A stretch of DNA of 64,000 nt from Pseudomonadota bacterium (lineage in GTDB: Bacteria; Pseudomonadota; Gammaproteobacteria; Steroidobacterales; Steroidobacteraceae), in the NCBI GenBank assembly GCA_963205255.1, contig CAUJIK010000011.1, forward strand, positions 1-64,000, read 5' to 3'. The notes under the pieces are model-generated. The model did no database searches. It saw only the letters and a program-made list of their open reading frames with translations, and was not told the origin of the DNA. The position numbers and the translations under genes were made by a program. Of the stretch, positions 13,243 through 21,972 are shown in pieces. Each line of letters opens with the position of its first letter. The first letter of the stretch is position 1.

Positions 13243-14192
13243 CGGCGCACGAAGCCATCGAGCCACGACGGCGCGCCCGGGGTTGTCATGAACCCCATGT
13301 GCCCACCGTGGCGGTGGCGCACGATCCGCAAGCCGGGATGGGCCGCCAGCCGCGCCAGGTCCGCCGCGGGGATGATGGGATCATCTTCGGCCGCCAGGAT
13401 CACCGCCGGCGCCGCGAGCGTCGCCAGCCGCCCACCGGTGATGGCATAGCCCGCGAGGTAATCCTCCATCGTCGGGAAATCCGTGTAGCGCGCCACCAGC
13501 GCCGCCGTCAGGCGCCGCAGGTTGGTGGCTTCCAGCAGGCCGGAGAAATCCAGATGCTGCGGCCACAGCTGCTGCTTGCGCTGCAATGAGCGGGTCCATT
13601 TGCGCACGAAATAGCGCTGGTACAGCGGCCAACCGCTTTCCAGCGCATCCATCGCGGTGGCCGGGTCCAGCACCGGCGACACCGCCACCACCCCCTGCAG
13701 CGGCCCCAGGCGCGCATCGCCGCTGGCCGCCACGCGCAACATGAAATTGCCGCCCAGCGAGAAACCGACCAGCCAGATCTGGCGGTCCGGCAGCCGCGAC
13801 TGGATCGCGGCGACCGCGCCGCACACCTCAGGCAGGCGGCAGGAGTGGAAGATGTCGCGATTGAGATGGTGGGTGTCGCCGTGGTCGCGCAGGTTCAGCC
13901 GCACCACCTCCAAGCCGGCCTCGAACAGCGACTGACCCAGCGACAGCACATAGTGCGCATCGGCGCTGCCCTCCCAGCCATGCAGCACCACCACGGCCAT
14001 GTCGCGCGGCTTCGCAGGCGCCGCATGGAAAGCCTGCAGACGCACCTCCTCGCCGCAATCGAGCAGCCATTCACGGCTGGCCTCGCGCAGCGGCCGGCTG
14101 CGCGCCAGCAGGCCGCTGCGCGGCCAGATGCTGGGCAGGATGGATTGCAGATGGGCGTTGCGCCAGAACCGGCCTGGCTGGAATTCGTTCAA
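13227..14192 (-). CDS. YheT-type alpha/beta hydrolase
   Basis: 321 aa from a TTG codon at 14192 that shares bases with the upstream stop (TTGA). An ATG 19 codons earlier would overlap the previous gene by 61 bases. The opening FQPGRFWRNAHLQSILP is typical of the YheT/ABHD1-like group. Oxyanion region VVVLHGWEGS, nucleophile Ser in VGFSLGGNF, acid Asp in AAEDDPII, and His in RHGGHMGF. Cytoplasmic esterase or thioesterase of unknown substrate. Probably coupled to the response-regulator gene. Confidence 0.85.
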   Translation of the reverse strand: MNEFQPGRFWRNAHLQSILPSIWPRSGLLARSRPLREASREWLLDCGEEVRLQAFHAAPAKPRDMAVVVLHGWEGSADAHYVLSLGQSLFEAGLEVVRLNLRDHGDTHHLNRDIFHSCRLPEVCGAVAAIQSRLPDRQIWLVGFSLGGNFMLRVAASGDARLGPLQGVVAVSPVLDPATAMDALESGWPLYQRYFVRKWTRSLQRKQQLWPQHLDFSGLLEATNLRRLTAALVARYTDFPTMEDYLAGYAITGGRLATLAAPAVILAAEDDPIIPAADLARLAAHPGLRIVRHRHGGHMGFMTTPGAPSWLDGFVRRQLSV

Positions 14193-15526
14193 GCGTCCGG
14201 CAGCCACCGCACTTCGACCCGGTTGTTCGCCGCGGCCACCGCGTTCCACTGCCCGGCAGTGGGCGGCGGCATGGCGCCGGCATCGGGATAGGGCTGCGGA
14301 ACATCGCCGCCGCCGACCAGCACCTCGATGCGCAGCTGCGGATGGCTGCGGCGCGCCTCCACCAGCAGGTTGGCGAACCCCAGCGATTCGGCCGGCACAT
14401 TGGTCACGCCGGTGGTGTCGGCATCGGCCACCAGATCACATTTGTCGTAGGCCGTGCCGTCCTGCGCCAGCGAGTAGCCGCTGCCGCGGTCCCCCATGAG
14501 GCAGAAGCGCCCGGCGAAGCGCCGGATCTCCAGCGTGCCGGAGTGGCCCGTGGCCGCGAGCTGAGTGACCAGCTCGCGCAGCCGGTCCACGCGCGCGCCG
14601 GCCAGCGGTGCCTCGCCGAAAGGCACGGGCAGCACCGTCAGCTGCTGCACTCCATCGGCCGCGGCACCGGCCGACGCAACCGCCAGCGGCGTCGCCTGCG
14701 CGCGCGCGGCCTGTGCCGCAACCGCCTGCGCTGAACTCGCCGCGGCGGCCAGCTGCGCGGCAAGGTCTCCCGAATGCTGGCGCTCCATCCACAGCAGCCC
14801 GCCCAGCAGCAGCGCGGCGAGCCCCGCCGCGATCGCCAGCGCCCACGGCAGCGGATCGGGCTTCGGCGGCTCGGGCACGGGCGGTGGCGGCAGCGCTTCG
14901 CGCAACCGATGCGGCAGCTCGGCCACCAGCCGCTCGCGCTGCGTCTCGATGTAGCCGGCCACCTGGCGCCGCAGGCCCGTCAGCTCCTCGCGCAGCGTCT
15001 CGGCATCGACTCCGGGGAGGATCACGGGCGCGGGGGCCGGCACGGCGGGCGCCTGCACCGTGGTATCCGTGACGTTCTGTGGAGATTCGGTGGCCGCGAC
15101 CGTGTCCGCGCCGGGCGCAACCGGTGCGGCCGGTGCAACCGTGGCGGCGGTCTCTGTGGTGAGGTGCAGCTGCTGCAGCACCTTGCGCACGTCCGCAGGC
15201 CCCACCTGCTTGGGCAGCACACCCAGGGCGCCGAGCGCGCGGGCCTGCCCGAGATAGAGCTCACCCTCCTGCGAGGTGTACATGAGGATGGGGATGGTCG
15301 CGGTCTGCGGATTGGTCTTGATGGTCTGCACGGCCTGGAAACCGTCCATGCCGGGCATGAGGTGATCCATGAAGATCACATCCGGCCGGTGGCGGGTCAG
15401 ATAGTCGATCGCCTGCTCGGCCGTCTCGACCGAATCGACTTCAAGCTGATGGCCTTCCAGCAGCTTCGACAGGAAAGATCGGGCGGACTTGGAATCGTCT
15501 ACGACCAGGGCGCGCTTGCCGGACAT
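14189..15526 (-). CDS. Response regulator fused to a transmembrane helix and OmpA-like domain
   Basis: 445 aa. Residues 1-120 are a CheY-like receiver with Asp10/Asp11, phospho-acceptor Asp54 (IFMDHLMPGMDG), Thr84 and Lys106. A Pro/Ala-rich linker follows, then a short helix (about 174-205) and one transmembrane segment at about 226-247 (PWALAIAAGLAALLLGGLLW). Beyond this are about 200 residues ending in NNRVEVRWLPDA, which recalls the C-terminus of OmpA/MotB peptidoglycan-binding domains. Topology would be cytoplasmic receiver and periplasmic C-terminus. No histidine kinase is adjacent. Receivers are rarely N-terminal to a membrane anchor, so the architecture is unusual. The ribosome site lies in a hairpin. 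Confidence 0.8.
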   Translation of the reverse strand: MSGKRALVVDDSKSARSFLSKLLEGHQLEVDSVETAEQAIDYLTRHRPDVIFMDHLMPGMDGFQAVQTIKTNPQTATIPILMYTSQEGELYLGQARALGALGVLPKQVGPADVRKVLQQLHLTTETAATVAPAAPVAPGADTVAATESPQNVTDTTVQAPAVPAPAPVILPGVDAETLREELTGLRRQVAGYIETQRERLVAELPHRLREALPPPPVPEPPKPDPLPWALAIAAGLAALLLGGLLWMERQHSGDLAAQLAAAASSAQAVAAQAARAQATPLAVASAGAAADGVQQLTVLPVPFGEAPLAGARVDRLRELVTQLAATGHSGTLEIRRFAGRFCLMGDRGSGYSLAQDGTAYDKCDLVADADTTGVTNVPAESLGFANLLVEARRSHPQLRIEVLVGGGDVPQPYPDAGAMPPPTAGQWNAVAAANNRVEVRWLPDA

Positions 15527-15531
15527 GTGTT

Positions 15532-15560
15532 CTCCGGGAGGAAGCCTCTATCTCCCGGAG
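15532..15560 (-). promoter_or_regulatory. Hairpin that includes the response-regulator ribosome-binding site
   Basis: A perfect 9-bp inverted repeat (CTCCGGGAG at 15532-15540, CTCCCGGAG at 15552-15560) with an 11-base loop lies between the glycosyltransferase stop and the response-regulator ATG. On the minus-strand RNA the 3' arm contains GGAG, five bases before the ATG. It could limit translation or act as a weak terminator; no U-tract follows. Confidence 0.5.
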
Positions 15561-15565
15561 CGCGA

Positions 15566-16762
15566 TCATATCTTAAGCGCGCGGCCCGTTGCCGCGATGA
15601 CGCCTGTTTTTGCCTGCACCTGGGCATAGATCTGTGCAAGACGCTGCGCCATCTCGCGCGATGACCAGCGCCGGGCCCAGGCCAGTCCCATGGCCGCCCG
15701 TGCCGCGGCGCCGGCATTGTCGCGCAAGATGGCATTGACCGCGGAGGCGAACTGTTGCTCGTTCTCCTCCACCACGAAGGCTCCGCTTTCCGGCGCCAGC
15801 ACCGAGCGGGTGCCCAGGCACGCAGTGGAGACCACGGGGCGCGCCTGCGCCATGGCTTCCAGCAGCACCAGACCCTGGGTTTCGGTGCGTGAGGCGAACA
15901 CGAAGACATCGGCCGCCGCGTAGCAGTCGTTCAGGCCGCGTTCGCGGTCGAGATTGCCGACGAAGCGCACCTGGTCCGCGATGCCCAGCTGTTCCGCCTC
16001 GCGCGCCAGCTGTGCCTGCGCCGGCCCCTCGCCCGCGATGACCAGCAGCGCCGCGGGCTCACTGCGATGGACGATGGCGAACATCCGCAGCAGGAAACTG
16101 ATGTTCTTCTCGAAGGCCACGCGGCCGAGGATGAGCAGCAGGCGCCGGTCCGCGGGCAGGCCGAAGCGCCTGCGGAAGCGGGCCGCGTCACCGGGCTGGA
16201 AACGCGCCTCGGTCATGCCAGTGGGGAGCACCTCGATGGGGCGGGTCACGCCATATTCCAGCAGGCGGCTGCGCACCTGCCCGGAAGGCGAGATCACGCA
16301 GTCCACGGCGTTGAGCTGGTGCGTCATCACGCTGCGCGCGAGCTAGGCGCCCGCCGCGCGCGGCAACAGCGGCATGTAGTGGTGCAGGTAGTCCTCGAAG
16401 TAGGTGTGGCAGGTCGCCACCACCGGCAGGCCGGCGGCGCGCGCATGGCGCAGGCCGGCATAGTGCGCGAGGAAGGGCGTCTGGATGTGCACCAGCGTGC
16501 ACTCGCCATGCCGCGGATCGCGCAGCGCCGCCCGCAGCGCGGACCAGCTCATCAGGCGATCTTCGGGATCGCGCGGCACGGCGCGCGAAGGCACGCGTGT
16601 GATTCCGTCTTCGGGCACATCGTCGGGCCCATAGGAAGGGGCGATCAGGTGGCTGGCAACGCCCAGTGCCGCCAGATCCTCGCGGAAGCAGCGGATCGAG
16701 GTGGAGACGCCGTTGACGCGCGGGAAGTAGACGTCGGAGACGATCAGCGGACGCAGGTTCAA
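15566..16762 (-). pseudogene. GT4-family glycosyltransferase interrupted by one in-frame amber codon
   Basis: Two halves in the same frame are separated only by TAG at 16345-16343, followed by Leu-Ala-Arg-Ser-Val-Met. The N-terminal half has the acceptor domain (IVSDVYFPRVNGVSTSI, VATCHTYFEDYLHHY). The C-terminal half has the nucleotide-sugar domain (ILGRVAFEKNISFLL, then FASRTETQGLVLLEAMA with the EX7E motif). Together they make a complete PimB-like GT4 enzyme of about 395 residues. A CAG-to-TAG change would explain the stop; a sequencing error or suppression is also possible. The 5' end is uncertain: TTG at 16762 or an upstream ATG at 16846 overlapping the PAP2 gene. Confidence 0.8.
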
Positions 16763-16778
16763 GGTTCGATCCGGCGCA

Positions 16779-17336
16779 TCAGGGAACGACCCAGCGCAGC
16801 GTGGCATGAGCAACGCCAGCGCCCAGCAGCGCGCCGGCCAGCACATCCGAGGGGTAGTGCAGGCCGAGCACCACCCGCGACAGCGCGATGAGCAGCGCCG
16901 CTGGCGCCAGCAGCAGCGCCGCGGTGGGCACCGCCGAACAGATGATCAGCGTGAAGCTCACCGCGTGCAGCGTGTGGCCGGAAGGAAAGCTGAAGCGGTC
17001 CAGAGGGCGCCCCGCGCACACCACAGCGCGGTGCGTGATGAAAGGCCGTTCGCGCACCAGCACGCCCTTGAGCGCGCGATAGAGCAGCAGCCCGGCCACG
17101 CCCGCCACCGCGCATTGCAGCGCCGCGGCGCGGCCGCTGGCGCCGCCGAACAGCGCCAGGCAGGCGGTGAGCGAATACCACAGCACGCCATCGCCGAGGC
17201 GGCTCGCGACGCGGAACAGCCGGAGGATCTGCACCCGGCGGATCGCTGCGTTAAAGTGCAGACAGGCCTTGAGCTCGATGGCGTCGAGGCGGGTGAGGAT
17301 CTCGTGCATGCGGTGGAAACCGATGGGTCCTGCCAT
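16779..17336 (-). CDS. PAP2-family membrane phosphatase
   Basis: 185 aa from ATG 17336; an internal ATG nine codons later is an alternative, and the open frame upstream overlaps the divergent gene. All three acid-phosphatase motifs are present: KGVLVRERP (KX6RP), PSGH, and SRVVLGLHYPSD (SRX5HX3D). Four or five hydrophobic helices follow an N-terminal amphipathic region. It removes phosphate from a lipid phosphate or pyrophosphate in the inner membrane. It sits just upstream of the glycosyltransferase on the same strand, which suggests a glycolipid or undecaprenyl-linked process. Confidence 0.88.
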   Translation of the reverse strand: MAGPIGFHRMHEILTRLDAIELKACLHFNAAIRRVQILRLFRVASRLGDGVLWYSLTACLALFGGASGRAAALQCAVAGVAGLLLYRALKGVLVRERPFITHRAVVCAGRPLDRFSFPSGHTLHAVSFTLIICSAVPTAALLLAPAALLIALSRVVLGLHYPSDVLAGALLGAGVAHATLRWVVP

Positions 17337-17388
17337 GCCGGCACTTTGATCCCGCCACACTGCACTGATGTGACGATGATGTGACGAA

Positions 17389-18300
17389 ATGGTTACACCT
17401 GCTCCCTGCCCCAATTCCTGGCTAGGCCAGCACCACGACCACCATGCGCGGCGCACGCAGTGGGTGGTGATCCTCACCGCCGTGATGATGGTGGGGGAAA
17501 TCGTCGGCGGCATGTGGTTCGGCTCCATGGCGCTGGTGGCCGATGGCTGGCACATGGCCACCCACGCGGCCGCGCTGGGCGTGGCCGCACTGGCCTACCG
17601 TTACGCCAGAGCTCATGCGCGCGATCCGCGCTTCACCTTCGGCACCGGCAAGGTGGGCGAGCTGGCCGGCTTTGCCAGCGCCGTGTCGCTGGGCATCGTC
17701 GCGCTGCTGATCGCCGTTGAATCCTTCGAGCGGCTGCTGGAGCCGCGCCCCATCCAGTTCATGCAGGCCATCGCCATCGCCGTGCTGGGGCTCGCGGTGA
17801 ACCTTGCCAGCGCCGCGCTGCTGCATCATGACCACGGCGATGATCATGGGCACGATCACGCCGGTGACGATCACCACCACGACACCAACCTGCGCGCGGC
17901 CTACATGCATGTGGTGGCCGACGCATTCACCTCGGTGCTCGCCATCGTCGGCCTGCTGGCCGGGCGCTACCTGGGCTGGATATGGATGGATGCGCTGATG
18001 GGCGTGGTCGGCGCCATCGTCATCGGGCACTGGGCCATCGGCCTTGCACGCACCGCCGGGCGTTCGCTGCTCGATGCGCACGATGACAGCCGCCTGGAGC
18101 AGGCCATCCGCACGCGGCTGGCGCCGGGCGGTGAAGAAACACGTGTGACCGACCTGCATGTGTGGCGGCTGGGCCCTGGTCATCACGCGCTGGTGGTTTC
18201 GCTGACCAGCGTCTCGTCCCTCACGCCCGCGGCCTACCGCGAACGGCTCGACGACCTGCCCTCGCTGGGCCATGTCACCATCGAGGTGAACCCGCCGTGA
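17389..18300 (+). CDS. dmeF: Cation diffusion facilitator (DmeF-like)
   Basis: 303 aa with six transmembrane helices. Metal-site motifs are DGWHMATH in helix 2 and HVVADAFTS in helix 5. A His-rich loop (HHDHGDDHGHDHAGDDHHHD, near residues 145-165) sits between helices 4 and 5, and HHDHH lies near the N-terminus. The DmeF group exports Co2+, Ni2+ or other divalent ions by proton antiport. The C-terminal cytoplasmic ferredoxin-like domain (VTDLHVWRLGPGHHALVVSL) is present. No DmeR repressor gene is adjacent. The stop overlaps the next GTG start. Confidence 0.88.
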   Translation: MVTPAPCPNSWLGQHHDHHARRTQWVVILTAVMMVGEIVGGMWFGSMALVADGWHMATHAAALGVAALAYRYARAHARDPRFTFGTGKVGELAGFASAVSLGIVALLIAVESFERLLEPRPIQFMQAIAIAVLGLAVNLASAALLHHDHGDDHGHDHAGDDHHHDTNLRAAYMHVVADAFTSVLAIVGLLAGRYLGWIWMDALMGVVGAIVIGHWAIGLARTAGRSLLDAHDDSRLEQAIRTRLAPGGEETRVTDLHVWRLGPGHHALVVSLTSVSSLTPAAYRERLDDLPSLGHVTIEVNPP

Positions 18301-20390
18301 AACGCGTGGCGTCGATGACGCTGCTCGCCGCCGTGCTCACCGCGGCGATGCCGGCTGCGGCGGTGGAACGCATCCAGTTGCAGGCCAGGTCCATCGAGCA
18401 GCCGCTGGCCCAGGGCGGCATGATCACGGCGCGCGAAGTCACCGCCACGCTGCGGCTGCCCGGCAATGGCCGCAGCCGCATCGAAATCGAAGTGCCGCGG
18501 CTCGACCTGCCCGCCGAATTCAGCGAACACACCGGCGCACTGAGCCGCATCCGGCTGCAATGCGACAACCCGGTGATCCACGAGCCCGAGTTCTCCTGCC
18601 CGCAGCTGGCGCTGCAGCTGCGCGCCGAGCGGCTGCCGCCGCTGTCGTTGCGCGCCCGCGCGGCCCTGCGCAGTGATACGGGCCATGCCGAGGCCGCGGG
18701 CGTCGTCCCCGATGTCGCCGGCAGCACGCTGTCCTTCGATGCGCGGATAAACGCGCGCGGCCTGGAAGCCGGATTCACGCTGCCCGCCGTGCAGGCCGCG
18801 GCATTGCGTGAGCTCGCCGCGCCCTGGGTCGCCATACCCGAAGACCTGCAACTGGAAGGCAGCGCCGATTTCAGCGCCCGGATCGCGCAGCATGCGGACA
18901 GCATGCGCGTCGCCGTATCCATGAACCTCAGCGATGCCGGCTTCCAGAACGCCGACTACACCTGGATCGGCGAGAAGATCGCGGCCCGCCTCACCGCGTC
19001 GACCGACCTTGCCGCAACGCCCATGCCGCTGGATGTGCAGATCGCCGGCACCGGCGGCCAGTTCCTCGGCGGCGTGGTGCTGCTGGATTTCACCCGCAAT
19101 CCGCTGCAAATGACGCTGCAAGGCCACAGCGACGGCGAACGGCTCACCATCGATGCGCTGCACTGGGAGCAGAAGGATCTCGCCACGCTGGCGGGCAACG
19201 CCCGGATCGCTCTGTCGCCCTTTGCCGTGCAGCAGGCCGAAGTGCAGCTGGAGCAACTGAAGTTTCCCGATGCCTACAGCAGCTACATGCAGCTGCTGCT
19301 GACCACGACACCACTCAACCAGCTGCAGGCCACGGGCGCCGCCAGCGGCCGCGTGCTCATCGCCGACAACATGCCAGTGGCGGCGGATCTGCGCATCACG
19401 GATCTGGCTTTCAGCGACGAGGCGCAGCAACTGGAGGTCACCGGCGTGAACGGCGACCTGCACTGGACCGATGGCGCCGCGGGCCCTCCTCGTCCCTCCT
19501 TCCTGGCCTGGGAATCCTCGCGCGGCTGGGGCATCCAGGGCGCGACGACCCGCATCGACTTCGCTACCAGCAGCCGCAATTTCCAGCTGCTGCGCCCCGC
19601 CCGCCTGCCCTTCTTCGATGGCGCGCTGGTGATCAACACCCTGCGCGTGCAGGACATCGGCCTGCCGCAGATGGAAGGCGACTTCGACGCCGTCATCGAA
19701 CCCATCAGTGTGCGGCCGATCGCGCTCGCCATGGGCTGGCCGGAGTTTTCCGGCCAGCTCTCCGGCCGCATTCCCGGCCTCGCCTACCGCAACGGTGTGC
19801 TCACGCTGTCGGGCAACGTGGAAGCGGATGTATTCGACGGCCGGGTGATTGCCAGCAACCTCAGCGTGAACCAGCCCTTCAGCGCCTGGCCGCGTCTGCA
19901 TGCCGACATCACCGCGCGCAACCTCGACCTGGACCTCATCACCCGCACCTTCGAGTTCGGCAGCATCACCGGGCGCCTGGACGTGGATCTGCTGAACCTG
20001 GAGACCTTCAACTGGTCCCCGACGGCCTTCGACCTGCGCATGGCCACACCCCCGGGGGACCGCTCGCGGCGGCGCATCAGCCAGCGCGCGGTGCAGAACC
20101 TGTCGAGCATCGGTGGCGGGGGCGGCGGCGTGGCCGCCGCGCTGCAGAGCGGCGCGCTGCGCTTCTTCGACGAATTCCGCTATGCGCGCCTGGGCATTTC
20201 CTGCCGTCTGCGCAACGATGTCTGCCAGATGGATGGCGTGGGCCGGGCCGGGACCGGGTTCTACATCGTGCGCGGCAGCGGCCTGCCGCGCATCGACATC
20301 ATCGGCAACGAGCACCGCGTGGACTGGCCGCGGCTTGTGTCGCAGGTCTCAACTGCGCTGGAGAACACCAGCGGCGTAGTGGTGGACTGA
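18297..20390 (+). CDS. ydbH: YdbH-like intermembrane lipid-transport protein
   Basis: 697 aa from GTG 18297 (GTGA overlap with the dmeF stop). Residues 1-24 form a signal peptide or anchor ending AMPAAAVE. The rest is beta-rich and repetitive, as in the AsmA-like family (YdbH/TamB/YhdP), with a C-terminal region of alternating hydrophobic strands ending in WPRLVSQVSTALENTSGVVVD. Assignment to YdbH rests mainly on the next gene being a YdbL/DUF1318 lipoprotein, as in ydbH-ynbE-ydbL of E. coli. Such proteins bridge the periplasm and move phospholipid to the outer membrane. Confidence 0.7.
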   Translation: MKRVASMTLLAAVLTAAMPAAAVERIQLQARSIEQPLAQGGMITAREVTATLRLPGNGRSRIEIEVPRLDLPAEFSEHTGALSRIRLQCDNPVIHEPEFSCPQLALQLRAERLPPLSLRARAALRSDTGHAEAAGVVPDVAGSTLSFDARINARGLEAGFTLPAVQAAALRELAAPWVAIPEDLQLEGSADFSARIAQHADSMRVAVSMNLSDAGFQNADYTWIGEKIAARLTASTDLAATPMPLDVQIAGTGGQFLGGVVLLDFTRNPLQMTLQGHSDGERLTIDALHWEQKDLATLAGNARIALSPFAVQQAEVQLEQLKFPDAYSSYMQLLLTTTPLNQLQATGAASGRVLIADNMPVAADLRITDLAFSDEAQQLEVTGVNGDLHWTDGAAGPPRPSFLAWESSRGWGIQGATTRIDFATSSRNFQLLRPARLPFFDGALVINTLRVQDIGLPQMEGDFDAVIEPISVRPIALAMGWPEFSGQLSGRIPGLAYRNGVLTLSGNVEADVFDGRVIASNLSVNQPFSAWPRLHADITARNLDLDLITRTFEFGSITGRLDVDLLNLETFNWSPTAFDLRMATPPGDRSRRRISQRAVQNLSSIGGGGGGVAAALQSGALRFFDEFRYARLGISCRLRNDVCQMDGVGRAGTGFYIVRGSGLPRIDIIGNEHRVDWPRLVSQVSTALENTSGVVVD

Positions 20391-20487
20391 CGGCACCCTG
20401 ATTTACCATGCCCGCACACCACGCGATTCAGGCGATGTTCAGTCCCTGGCCCGCAGGATGGTGTCGACCACAGGAGGATACGAGGCC

Positions 20488-21123
20488 ATGAACACGATCC
20501 GCACCCTGGCCACAGCGGCCAAGTTCACGCTCGCCAGCGTGCTCATCAGTGCCTGCGTGACCATCAATGTGTATTTCCCGGCGGCCGCCGCCGAGAAAGC
20601 CGCCGACCAGATCATCGACGCGGTCACCGGCGCCGCCGGCGCGCGCGCCACCCCGGGTGCGCAGACCGCCCCGCCGCTGTCGCAGGCCACGCCCGCGGCC
20701 ACGAACATCATGCTCGTCGCCATCGGCCAGGTGCTGTATGCCATCGTGCCCGCCGCGCATGCGCAGGAAGCCAACCTCGACATCTCCTCCCCCGAGATCC
20801 GCGCCATCACCAGCTCGATGCAGGCGCGTTTCGGCCAGCTGCAGAAGTTCTTCGACTCCGGCGCGCTGGGCATGACGCAGAACGGCCTCATCGAAGTGCG
20901 TGACGCCAGCGGCGTGAGCCTGCCCGACCGGGGCCTGCTCAACCGTCTGGTCGCCGAGGACAACCGTGACCGCGAGACGCTTTACAACGAAATCGCCAAG
21001 GCCAACGGCCATCCGGAATGGGCGGCGGATATCCGCAAGACCTTCGCCCGCCGCTGGGTGGAGCGCGGCGCCCGCAGCGGCTGGTACTACCAGAACACCA
21101 GCGGCGGCTGGGTGCAGAAGTAA
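20488..21123 (+). CDS. ydbL: YdbL/DUF1318 lipoprotein, possibly with a YnbE-like segment
   Basis: 211 aa from ATG 20488, preceded by AGGAGG ten bases upstream. The lipobox ISAC puts the lipidated Cys near residue 23. Directly after it comes VTINVYFPAAAAEKAADQII, similar to the strand of YnbE that augments YdbH. The C-terminal 90 residues fit DUF1318/YdbL: GLIEVRDASGVSLPDRGLLNRLVAEDNRDRETLYNEIAKANG, then ARSGWYYQNTSGGWVQK. In E. coli YnbE and YdbL are separate genes; here one protein seems to carry both. Expected in the outer membrane or periplasm with YdbH. Confidence 0.75.
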   Translation: MNTIRTLATAAKFTLASVLISACVTINVYFPAAAAEKAADQIIDAVTGAAGARATPGAQTAPPLSQATPAATNIMLVAIGQVLYAIVPAAHAQEANLDISSPEIRAITSSMQARFGQLQKFFDSGALGMTQNGLIEVRDASGVSLPDRGLLNRLVAEDNRDRETLYNEIAKANGHPEWAADIRKTFARRWVERGARSGWYYQNTSGGWVQK

Positions 21124-21138
21124 GGCGCGCGGCCGCGA

Positions 21139-21972
21139 TCAGCGGCTGCGGTTGATCTCGTCACGCAGCGCGAGCGTCGCCGCCCGCGCTGCGGCTTCGA
21201 AGTCCTCGCCGCTGCTGGCATAGAGAATGCCGCGCGAGGAATTGAGCACCAGCCCGAAGCCGTCGGCCGTTCGGCCCGCCTTCACGGCCGCCGCCACATC
21301 ACCGCCCTGCGCCCCCACGCCCGGCACCAGGAACGGCAGATCGCCGACCACGGCGCGGATCTCCGCCAGCTCCTCGGGGTAGGTCGCGCCGATCACCAGC
21401 ATGCAATTGCCGGCCGCGTTCCAGTCGCGCGCGACGCGCTCGGCCACATGGCGATACAGCCGCTTGCCGCCCGACTCCAGGTCCTGGAAGTCGCGCGCGC
21501 CGGGATTCGAGGTGCGGCACAGCACGATCACGCCGCGATCGCGGTACTTGAGATAGGGATCGACCGAGTCGAAGCCCAGGTAGGGGTTCACCGTCACCGC
21601 GTCGGCGCCGTAGCGCACGAAGGATTCGCGCGCGTACTTCGCGGCGGTGCTGCCGATGTCGCCGCGCTTGGAATCCAGGATCACCGGCAAACCGGGATGC
21701 CGCTGGTGAATGTAAGAAATGGTCTCCAGCAGCTGGTCTTCGGCGCCCAGCGCCGCATAGTGCGCGAACTGCGGCTTGAAGCAGCAGGCGTACTCGGCGG
21801 TGGCATCGATGATGCGCCGGTTGAACTCGAAGATGGCTTGCGGCAGCGCGCGGATCGAAGCCGGAAAGCGCTCGGGCTCGGGGTCCAGCCCCACGCACAC
21901 CAGCGACTGGCGCCGGCGCGCCGCCTCGTACAGACGGGGGATGAACGCGCCGCCGGATGATGCTTCAGTCAC
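21139..21972 (-). CDS. pyrF: Orotidine 5'-phosphate decarboxylase (type 2)
   Basis: 277 aa. It catalyses the last step of UMP synthesis. The opening [15 protein letters not shown] and the active-site motif [15 protein letters not shown] (Lys and Asp residues of the charge network) are diagnostic of the type 2 family, and PGVGAQGGD near residue 220 binds phosphate. The ATG overlaps the yadH stop by 8 bases, so it ends an ABC exporter-pyrF transcription unit. It converges with ydbL across 15 bases. Confidence 0.95.
   Translation of the reverse strand: MTEASSGGAFIPRLYEAARRRQSLVCVGLDPEPERFPASIRALPQAIFEFNRRIIDATAEYACCFKPQFAHYAALGAEDQLLETISYIHQRHPGLPVILDSKRGDIGSTAAKYARESFVRYGADAVTVNPYLGFDSVDPYLKYRDRGVIVLCRTSNPGARDFQDLESGGKRLYRHVAERVARDWNAAGNCMLVIGATYPEELAEIRAVVGDLPFLVPGVGAQGGDVAAAVKAGRTADGFGLVLNSSRGILYASSGEDFEAAARAATLALRDEINRSR

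Noticed and set aside
15566..16846. Two separate glycosyltransferase genes
   Set aside because: Both parts are in one frame with only a TAG between them and each contains just one half of the two-domain GT-B fold.
18234..20315. Minus-strand open frame of 693 codons opposite ydbH
   Set aside because: Shadow of the real gene, which has a GTG overlap start, signal peptide and a ydbL neighbour.
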